Assembly (NCBI GenBank): GCA_020024115.1
Contig: JAHHUF010000023.1
Span: 1 to 20,344 of the forward strand
Reading direction: 5' to 3'
Length of the DNA: 20,344 nt
Origin: Anaerofilum sp.
GTDB taxonomy: Bacteria > Bacillota > Clostridia > Oscillospirales > Ruminococcaceae
The notes beneath the pieces were generated by a model that searched no databases, was not told the DNA's origin, and worked only from the letters and a program-made list of their open reading frames with translations. Shown here in pieces: positions 14,646-20,344 of the stretch (positions within the stretch are counted from its first letter, which is position 1; each line of letters starts with the position of its first letter). The translations under genes were made by a program, and so were the position numbers.

Positions 14646-14894
14646 GATTACAAGGAGAATTCTTTAAAGAATCAGCTAAAATGTTTTTATACAAAAAGTG
14701 CAGAAGGTAAAAACAACATAAAACTTTTTGAGCAGTTTTTTGTGTCTTTGACAGAAGAACAAATTTAGAAGGAGAAATGCAACTTATTGTAATAAAAAGC
14801 GTTTTTTCTTACAAATGGTTTGCTATTAAATGAGATTTTTTAAGCTAAAATAATAAGAAAATGCGAAAAGCTGTTGTTTAGAGAATGACAAATA
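14646..14894. other. AT-rich intergenic stretch before oppB with one short palindrome
   Basis: No gene is supported here. The 14-base perfect palindrome ATTCTTTAAAGAAT (14659-14672) shares its CTTTAAAG core with the 20-base palindrome upstream of oppA. An isolated TTGACA (14748-14753) has no -10 partner. Confidence 0.5.
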
Positions 14895-14923
14895 TTGCAA
14901 TTATTAAGAGCTTATGATATAAT
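14895..14923 (+). promoter_or_regulatory. Extended -10 promoter of oppBCDF
   Basis: TTGCAA (14895-14900), a 17-base spacer and TATAAT (14918-14923) preceded by TGA (14915-14917) give an extended -10 promoter. The start is predicted near 14930 and the leader is ~90 bases, which rules out ATG 14929 as the oppB start. TTGCC/GGCAA in the leader (about 14967-15000) may form a stem. Confidence 0.8.
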
Positions 14924-15018
14924 AAAAAATGTATATTGCATGGAAAATCTTTTCCGAAACAAATTTTTGCCGAAGTCGGTCAAACCCGTTTTTGGCAACA
15001 GAAAGCAGGTGTTGTCCG

Positions 15019-15999
15019 TTGAAACAATACATTATTCGGCGGGTACTTATTAGTTTGGTTGTTCTGTTTGGTGTATCAATTATGTTGTACGCACTTGTTC
15101 GCAGTATGCCATCCGATTATGTGACTCTGTCCACTTCCACCAATGCACAGATGACGGAAGAAATGAAAAACCATCTTCGTGAACTGTATGGTTTGGATAA
15201 AGGAATTGTAGAAGGCTATGTTGACTGGCTTGTGAGTGCATTGAAAGGTGATTTAGGCGACAGCATGGTAATGAAACGCCCTGTTGCACAGGTTATCAGT
15301 CAGTATGCACCCGTTACCTTTTCTGTATCTGCAATTGCAATGATTTTGCAGCTTGCAATTGCGATTCCCCTTGGTATTTTGGCAGCCCGTAAACAATATA
15401 CAAAGACAGACTATATTATTACCACATTAGTATTTTTGGGACTTTCATTGCCCAGTTTCTTCTTTGCAGCCATCTTGAAGCGTGGATTTGGCCCGTATGG
15501 ACTGGATTGGTTCCCAATTTCAGGTATGCTGAATGCGCGTGTTAATTATCCCGATGGAATGACATGGGCAAAGCTGGTGGACTATTTCATGCATTTGGTT
15601 TTGCCAATTGGTGTGTTTGTTGTTACCGGTTTGGGCGGTATGCTGCGTTATACCCGTACCAATATGCTCGAAGTTTTGAATGCAGACTATATCCGCACTG
15701 CTCGTGCAAAAGGTGTGCCTGAGCATCGTGTTATTTATTCTCACGCATTCCGCAATACATTGATTCCGATTGTTACTTTGTTGGGCTCCAGTCTGCCGGG
15801 ACTGTTCAGTGGTGCAGCTATTACCGAAAACCTGTTTGGTATTGAAGGTTTGGGCAATATTGCGCTGCGTGCATCCCAGATGGCTGATGTTCCCTATTTG
15901 ATGGGCTTTAATATGCTGCTTGCAACAATGACTGTTTTGGGCTTTTTGCTGTCTGACATTTTGTATGCAGTGGTTGACCCCCGTGTACGCTTGAGTTGA
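15019..15999 (+). CDS. oppB: Oligopeptide/dipeptide ABC transporter permease, OppB/DppB type
   Basis: This is an inner-membrane channel subunit that pairs with OppC. The protein opens with KQYIIRRVLISLVVLFGVS, the typical OppB first helix. It then has the extracytoplasmic ELYGLDKGIVEGYVDWLVSALKGDLGDS region and five further helices. The coupling (EAA-like) loop is near residues 220-250 (YIRTARAKGVPEHRVIYSHA), and the protein ends in AVVDPRVR. Start choice: TTG 15019, which gives 326 residues, starts exactly at the conserved N-terminus, and has GCAGG about nine bases upstream. An ATG at 14929 would add 30 polar residues and lies at the predicted transcription start. It is the first gene of oppBCDF, with 17 bases to oppC. 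Confidence 0.92.
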   Translation: MKQYIIRRVLISLVVLFGVSIMLYALVRSMPSDYVTLSTSTNAQMTEEMKNHLRELYGLDKGIVEGYVDWLVSALKGDLGDSMVMKRPVAQVISQYAPVTFSVSAIAMILQLAIAIPLGILAARKQYTKTDYIITTLVFLGLSLPSFFFAAILKRGFGPYGLDWFPISGMLNARVNYPDGMTWAKLVDYFMHLVLPIGVFVVTGLGGMLRYTRTNMLEVLNADYIRTARAKGVPEHRVIYSHAFRNTLIPIVTLLGSSLPGLFSGAAITENLFGIEGLGNIALRASQMADVPYLMGFNMLLATMTVLGFLLSDILYAVVDPRVRLS

Positions 16000-16016
16000 G
16001 AAAGGAGGAGCGATTT

Positions 16017-17024
16017 ATGAGTGAAGAAATGAAGAATAACCAAACCGCTGCCTCTGTTGACCGTATCGAGGATTTGGAAGAAAAACGCCTGTTTATGACT
16101 CCGGGTCAAATTGTAATTCGTCAGTTTTTGCGCAATAAACTGGCGGTTGTGGGTTTGATTATCTTGGCAGCTATGGCAGTGTTCTGTTTTATTGGGCCTT
16201 TGTTCAGTCCATACGGTGAGGCAGAAATGTTCTACATTAACCCCGAAACAAAAGAAGAAATCCGTATGACAGACCATGAGGCAATTGCAAATGCTGTTTT
16301 GAACTCAAAAGCAAAGCCAAACGATGCACACTGGATGGGAACCAATGAGCAAGGACAGGATGTGCTGACCCGTTTGATGTACGGCGGACGCATCAGTTTG
16401 ATGGTTGGCTTTGTGGTTGTTGGTGTTGAACTGCTGATTGGTATTACCATGGGTGGTATTGCCGGTTACTATGGCGGAAAAGTTGATATGGTTATCATGC
16501 GTATTGTCGAGATGTTTGTATCAATTCCGTTTATTCCTTTGATGCTGATTGTTTCCAGTATGCTGGTGGGATTGAAAATCAGCCCACAGCATAAAATTTA
16601 TTACACTATGTTTATCATGGGTTTGATTTTCTGGGCAGGGGTTGCTCGCATGGTGCGTGGTCAGATTTTGGCACTGCGTGAAATGGAATATATGCAGGCA
16701 GCAGAGGCAACCGGTATTCGCACCAGCCGCAAAATTTTCAGACATCTGGTTCCGAATGTTATGCCTGTTATTATTGTTATGGCTACAATGGACTTGGGCA
16801 GCGTTATTTTGATGGAATCTACCATGAGTTTCTTGGGAATCGGTGTTGGTGTGCCGTATGCTTCTTGGGGCAACATGGTACAATCGGTTAATGATAATGT
16901 TATTTTGCGTCAATATTTGAACATCTGGGTTCCACCCGGACTGTGCATCTTGTTGGTTGTTTTGGCATTCAACTTTGTAGGTGACGGTCTGCGTGACGCA
17001 TTTGACCCCAAAATGAAACGATAA
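16017..17024 (+). CDS. oppC: Oligopeptide/dipeptide ABC transporter permease, OppC/DppC type
   Basis: This is the second membrane channel subunit of the importer. The 335-residue protein has a cytoplasmic N-terminus, the OppC_N helix around FLRNKLAVVGLIILAAM, an extracytoplasmic segment with HWMGTNEQGQDVLTRLMYGG, and five more helices. The coupling loop is EYMQAAEATGIRTSRKIFRH and it ends with the characteristic NFVGDGLRDAFDPK. Start choice: ATG 16017, with AAAGGAGG eight bases upstream; the in-frame TTG at 15996 precedes that ribosome site and is rejected. The extracytoplasmic segment after helix 1 is somewhat long and acidic. The gene is tightly packed between oppB and oppD (13 bases). Confidence 0.93.
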   Translation: MSEEMKNNQTAASVDRIEDLEEKRLFMTPGQIVIRQFLRNKLAVVGLIILAAMAVFCFIGPLFSPYGEAEMFYINPETKEEIRMTDHEAIANAVLNSKAKPNDAHWMGTNEQGQDVLTRLMYGGRISLMVGFVVVGVELLIGITMGGIAGYYGGKVDMVIMRIVEMFVSIPFIPLMLIVSSMLVGLKISPQHKIYYTMFIMGLIFWAGVARMVRGQILALREMEYMQAAEATGIRTSRKIFRHLVPNVMPVIIVMATMDLGSVILMESTMSFLGIGVGVPYASWGNMVQSVNDNVILRQYLNIWVPPGLCILLVVLAFNFVGDGLRDAFDPKMKR

Positions 17025-17037
17025 GGAGGGCATTTGA

Positions 17038-18177
17038 ATGAAACTTGCAGATAAAGAGCGCAATCAGCGACTGCGGGAAGTGAAAAAAGAAAATGCCCGC
17101 CGCTATAAAGAATTGAAAAAAGCAAAAAAGCGTAAGATTCCTGAAAGTGAGTATTTGACTCAAATGAAGGATGAAAACAATATTTTGGAAATTGAGAACC
17201 TGCACACATTCTTCTATACCGATGTTGGTACTGTTCGTGCTATTGACGGTGTAACCTTTAGCGTACCTCGTGGAAAAACAGTTGGTATTGTTGGTGAAAG
17301 TGGTTGCGGAAAATCAGTTACCAGTATGTCTGTTATGCGTATTTTGCAAGAGCCTCAGGGACAAATTACTGATGGTGCAATTCGCTTTAATCAGCGCAAA
17401 GAGAAACGCGCAATTGATTTGACAAAAGTTCCCCAAAAAGTGATGGAAAGTGTGCGTGGCGGCGAAATCAGTATGATTTTCCAAGAGCCTATGACCACTT
17501 TGAATCCTGTTTTCACCATTGGTCGTCAGTTGGATGAAGCAATTGAACTGCATACCGAAAAAATGAGCAAACAAGACATTGCTGCACGCAGTATTGAAAT
17601 GCTTAAAATTGTTGGTATTGCAAATGCTAACGGTGTTTATAAAATGTATCCCCATGAACTGTCTGGTGGTATGCGTCAACGTGTTGTTATTGCTATGGCT
17701 TTGGCTTGCAATCCTGATTTGATTATTGCCGACGAACCCACAACTGCATTGGATGTAACTATTCAGGCACAGATTTTGGATTTGCTGCGTGCATTGAAGG
17801 ACAAAATCAATGCTTCTATTATGTTGATTACCCATGATTTGGGTGTTGTTGCAGAAATGGCAGACTATGTAGTTGTTATGTATGCCGGTCGTGTTGTAGA
17901 GCAGGGAACTGTGCAGGAAATTTTCCACAATCCCAGCCATCCGTACACCATTGGTTTGATGAAGAGCCGCCCCAATATTTTGGGTGGTGAGGGTGACCGC
18001 TTGTACTCAATTCCCGGTAATGTTCCCAACCCGGTTGACCTGCCAAACTACTGCTATTTCCACAACCGCTGCGACCGTTGTGATGCAGAGTGTGATGGTC
18101 CATTTCCCCCAATGATTCAACTGAACGGTAGCCATAAGGTTGCTTGCTATAAAGCACAGAAGGAGGTGCAAAAGTAA
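17038..18177 (+). CDS. oppD: Oligopeptide/dipeptide ABC transporter ATPase, OppD/DppD type
   Basis: One of two ATPases that energise the importer on the cytoplasmic face. Visible are Walker A GESGCGKS, the Q-loop IFQEPMTTLNPV, signature LSGGMRQR, Walker B LIIADEPTTALD and the switch His in LITHDLG. The C-terminal oligo_HPY-type extension is Cys-rich (YCYFHNRCDRCDAEC, then AC), a pattern known to hold a [4Fe-4S] cluster in some peptide-transporter ATPases. The first ~45 residues are a highly charged Lys/Arg/Glu helix not usual in OppD, so the protein is 379 residues rather than about 330-350. ATG 17038 is kept because AAGGAGGG precedes it; the Met at codon 42 has no ribosome site. Confidence 0.93.
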   Translation: MKLADKERNQRLREVKKENARRYKELKKAKKRKIPESEYLTQMKDENNILEIENLHTFFYTDVGTVRAIDGVTFSVPRGKTVGIVGESGCGKSVTSMSVMRILQEPQGQITDGAIRFNQRKEKRAIDLTKVPQKVMESVRGGEISMIFQEPMTTLNPVFTIGRQLDEAIELHTEKMSKQDIAARSIEMLKIVGIANANGVYKMYPHELSGGMRQRVVIAMALACNPDLIIADEPTTALDVTIQAQILDLLRALKDKINASIMLITHDLGVVAEMADYVVVMYAGRVVEQGTVQEIFHNPSHPYTIGLMKSRPNILGGEGDRLYSIPGNVPNPVDLPNYCYFHNRCDRCDAECDGPFPPMIQLNGSHKVACYKAQKEVQK

Positions 18178-19151
18178 TGGAGAATGAACAGAATGTTTTG
18201 GAGGTTGTTGACCTTGTAAAACACTACCCAATTAAAGCCGGTGTAACTCAGCGTGTTGTTGGTCATGTCCGTGCGGTTGATGGTGTTAGCTTTACCATTA
18301 AGGCAGGTCAAACATTTGGCTTGGTTGGTGAGAGTGGCTGTGGAAAAAGTACCATTGGGCGTACACTTTTGCGCCTGACTCCTCCTACCAGTGGTAAATG
18401 TATCATCGAGGGAAAAGATATTTTTGCGATGAACCGCAAAGATTTGCGTGCAATGCGCCCCAAAATGCAGATGATTTTTCAAGACCCATATTCTAGCTTA
18501 GACCCTCGTATGTCTGTAAGTGAGATTATTGGTGAAGCTGTTCGAGAGCATAATATTGTTTCTAAAGCAGAGTATCGTGAATATGTTTTGAAAGTAATGG
18601 AAGACTGTGGTCTGCGTCCTTTCCAGGCAGACCGCTATCCACATGAGTTCTCTGGCGGACAGCGTCAGCGTATTTGCATTGCACGTGCATTGGCTTTGAA
18701 TCCTGATTTGATTGTTGCAGATGAACCTGTTTCGGCTTTGGATGTATCCATTCAGGCTCAGGTTATCAACTTGATGCGTGATTTGCAGGAAAAACGCAAT
18801 TTGTCTTATTTGTTTATCAGCCATGACTTGTCTGTTGTTGAATATATTTCGGATATGGTTGGCGTTATGTATCTGGGCACTTTGGTTGAAATGGGTACAA
18901 AAGAAGAACTGTTTCAGCATGCAATGCATCCATATACAAAAGCATTGCTGAGTGCTGTTCCTGTGCCAAACCCAGACATCAAGATGAATCGTGTGATTTT
19001 GCAAGGAGATTTGCCAAGCCCTGCAAATCCCCCCAAAGGATGTAAATTCCATACTCGCTGCCCCAATTGCATGGAAAAATGTAAGACTGAGGTTCCAGAG
19101 TATAAAGATTATGGCAATGGACATTTCTGTGCTTGTCATTTGTATGAATAA
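18177..19151 (+). CDS. oppF: Oligopeptide/dipeptide ABC transporter ATPase, OppF/DppF type
   Basis: The second ATPase of the importer, acting as a heterodimer with OppD. The 324-residue protein has Walker A GESGCGKS, the Q-loop IFQDPYSSLDPRMSV, signature FSGGQRQR, Walker B LIVADEPVSALD and switch His in FISHDLSV. Its C-terminal extension is Cys-rich (CKFHTRCPNCMEKC, then CACHLYE), again compatible with an iron-sulfur site. Its ATG shares one base with the oppD stop codon (TAATG), and AAGGAGGT lies just before, so translation is coupled. The gene ends the operon; a terminator follows 46 bases after the stop. Confidence 0.94.
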   Translation: MENEQNVLEVVDLVKHYPIKAGVTQRVVGHVRAVDGVSFTIKAGQTFGLVGESGCGKSTIGRTLLRLTPPTSGKCIIEGKDIFAMNRKDLRAMRPKMQMIFQDPYSSLDPRMSVSEIIGEAVREHNIVSKAEYREYVLKVMEDCGLRPFQADRYPHEFSGGQRQRICIARALALNPDLIVADEPVSALDVSIQAQVINLMRDLQEKRNLSYLFISHDLSVVEYISDMVGVMYLGTLVEMGTKEELFQHAMHPYTKALLSAVPVPNPDIKMNRVILQGDLPSPANPPKGCKFHTRCPNCMEKCKTEVPEYKDYGNGHFCACHLYE

Positions 19152-19197
19152 TCCTAAATTTGGGTTTTTTATTTGTAAAATAGCATTAAAAAATTGC

Positions 19198-19233
19198 AAG
19201 TGGTATATGGTTTCGTCCATATACCACTTTTTT
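19198..19233 (+). terminator. Intrinsic terminator ending oppBCDF
   Basis: AAGTGGTATATGG (19198-19210) pairs with CCATATACCACTT (19217-19229) around the loop TTTCGT, with a T run to 19233. Confidence 0.9.
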
Positions 19234-19270
19234 GTATAAAAAATGCTTTTTGTTTGAAACTAAAATGGGT

Positions 19271-19299
19271 TTGTGGTTTTTAAAAATTTATCATATAAT
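19271..19299 (+). promoter_or_regulatory. Promoter of the ParB-like/BMP fusion gene
   Basis: TTGTGG (19271-19276), a 17-base spacer and perfect TATAAT (19294-19299) predict a start near 19306 and a ~128-base AT-rich leader. In the leader ATTGTAAA (19342-19349) and TTTACAAT (19379-19386) are perfect inverted arms 29 bases apart. Confidence 0.6.
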
Positions 19300-19433
19300 A
19301 TGAAAATATATCAATAAAAGAATTGATTTTTTGATGCTGCAATTGTAAACTATAAAGAAGTAGATAAATAAAATATCCTTTACAATAAAAGATTGATTGT
19401 TTGGAAAATACTTTATAAGAAAGGCAAAAAGAT

Positions 19434-20344
19434 ATGAATTTAGAAGAATATCGCAAAGCAAATGGAAAAGCAAAACGCTATTTTCGTTCTTGTGTATCAA
19501 AAGGAATATACCCATATCTGCAAGTTTTGGATGATATTTTGGATAATGGAGACATTGTCAGCACAGTGGATTTGGGAATTGTAAGCATCCCCACCGACCA
19601 AATTGCCGGAACAAAAACAGAAGGCCGAAAAGCCGCTTTTGCAGGCAATTTTATGCCTCTTTTGGATGACCAAACAGAGTTTGCACGCAAATGGGAAAAT
19701 TTGTGTCAGGCACATTTGGAAGAAGGTATTCGTGACCCGATTTTGGCGTATGAATATTTGAATCATTTTTATGTTCAAGAAGGAAATAAGCGTGTCAGTG
19801 TTTTAAAATATTATGATGCAGTGTCTATCAAAGGGCGGGTTTTGCGTCTTGTTCCTCGAAAAACAGATACAAAAGATAATAAAATCTATTATGAGTTTAT
19901 GGATTTTTATCAGCTGACAGGCATCAACTATTTGTATTTTAGCGAGCAGGGAAGATTTGCCGAACTGGTGAAACTGACAGGAAAACAGCCAGGAGAAAAA
20001 TGGAACCATGATGAACGCTCTCTTTTGTTTTCGGTTTATCAGAGATTTAAAGAAGCCTTTTATGCAAAAGGTGGAGAAAAGCTGTCTGTTACCATTGGGG
20101 ATGCCTTGCTGGCTTATCTGAAAGTGTATAGTTATCAAGAAACTTTAAAAAAATCTGTTACAGAGTTTAAAGAAGATTTGAGCAAAATCTGGATTGAAAT
20201 TATGGCACTTTTGGAAGAACAGGTTGTGGAACTTTCCATGGAACCGGAAAAAGTTCCACAAACAAAAATGTCAATTTTGGACAAATTGTTCTCGAATGAA
20301 GTTTTGCAGTTGAAAGTAGGTTTTATTCATGAGAAAGATGCAAG
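19434..20344 (+). CDS. N-terminal part of a BMP-family binding-domain protein with a ParB-like N-domain
   Basis: The gene runs off the right edge; 303 codons are visible from ATG 19434 (upstream AAGG is weak). There is no signal peptide or membrane segment. Residues ~45-140 (DLGIVSIPTDQIAGTKTEGR, then RDPILAYEYLNHFYVQEGNKRVSVLKYYDA) recall the ParB/sulfiredoxin-type fold, whose core motif is a Gly-x-x-Arg after a strand; here it is EGNKR at 116-120. A helical region follows (about 190-285). The last visible residues (LQLKVGFIHEKDA) look like the first strand of a BMP/PnrA-type (basic membrane protein, nucleoside-binding) periplasmic-binding domain. I recognise this layout from Clostridia proteins annotated only as BMP-family ABC transporter substrate-binding proteins. 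Without a signal it may be a cytoplasmic ligand sensor rather than a transport receptor. Function is unknown. Confidence 0.7.
   Translation, partial: MNLEEYRKANGKAKRYFRSCVSKGIYPYLQVLDDILDNGDIVSTVDLGIVSIPTDQIAGTKTEGRKAAFAGNFMPLLDDQTEFARKWENLCQAHLEEGIRDPILAYEYLNHFYVQEGNKRVSVLKYYDAVSIKGRVLRLVPRKTDTKDNKIYYEFMDFYQLTGINYLYFSEQGRFAELVKLTGKQPGEKWNHDERSLLFSVYQRFKEAFYAKGGEKLSVTIGDALLAYLKVYSYQETLKKSVTEFKEDLSKIWIEIMALLEEQVVELSMEPEKVPQTKMSILDKLFSNEVLQLKVGFIHEKDA

Noticed and set aside
14777..14833. Eighteen-codon frame after AAGGAG in the oppA-oppB gap
   Set aside because: The ribosome site is only two bases from the ATG, no promoter pairs with the TTGACA at 14748, and the peptide matches nothing.
14929..15018. 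Thirty-residue N-terminal extension of OppB
   Set aside because: It lies at or upstream of the predicted transcription start, is polar and Cys-rich unlike OppB, and TTG 15019 begins exactly at the conserved first helix.

Overview
The window looks like a chromosomal segment of a low-GC, endospore-forming Firmicute, most likely a gut-type Clostridia (Oscillospiraceae or Lachnospiraceae are guesses). The reasons are AT-rich intergenic DNA, strong AGGAGG-type ribosome sites, a split GlgC/GlgD ADP-glucose pyrophosphorylase, a SpoIIID sporulation regulator, and TTG/GTG starts. Fifteen genes are supported. I see no tRNA, rRNA, CRISPR array, phage gene or transposase. Most of the window is housekeeping and transport. 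The unusual material lies in the leaders, the intergenic repeats and the gene cut by the right edge.

Layout: (1) 213-6085, a rightward glycogen-synthesis operon glgB-glgC-glgD-glgA, closed by a terminator at 6114-6147. GlgC, probably with its degenerate partner GlgD, makes ADP-glucose; GlgA polymerises it and GlgB adds branches. No phosphorylase or debranching gene is inside the window. (2) 6302-7969, ilvD (branched-chain amino acid synthesis), with its own near-consensus promoter, an inverted repeat over the -35 box and a short structured leader. (3) 8295-9584, a CNNM/CorC-type membrane protein with CBS domains, behind a ~240-nt leader with a nested stem, an intrinsic terminator and two hairpins before the ribosome site. 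(4) A leftward block: spoIIID (12073-11792), then an M20 amidohydrolase and uridine kinase as a probable two-gene operon (11710-9640). It converges on the CNNM gene at a shared bidirectional terminator.

(5) 12603-19151, an oligopeptide/dipeptide ABC importer. The lipoprotein gene oppA has its own strong promoter, upstream palindromes and a 15-bp terminator. A ~550-bp gap with a 93-bp inverted-repeat element follows, then a second promoter drives oppB-oppC-oppD-oppF. (6) 19434 to the right edge, the start of a protein with an N-terminal region resembling ParB/sulfiredoxin-type folds and, where the window ends, the apparent start of a BMP/PnrA-like binding domain without a signal peptide.

Functionally the segment links carbon storage, amino-acid synthesis, peptide uptake and sporulation control, but only the glg and opp clusters are clear functional units. 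Family calls are from motif recognition by eye. RNA structures and promoters were found by reading base pairing and spacing and have not been computed.
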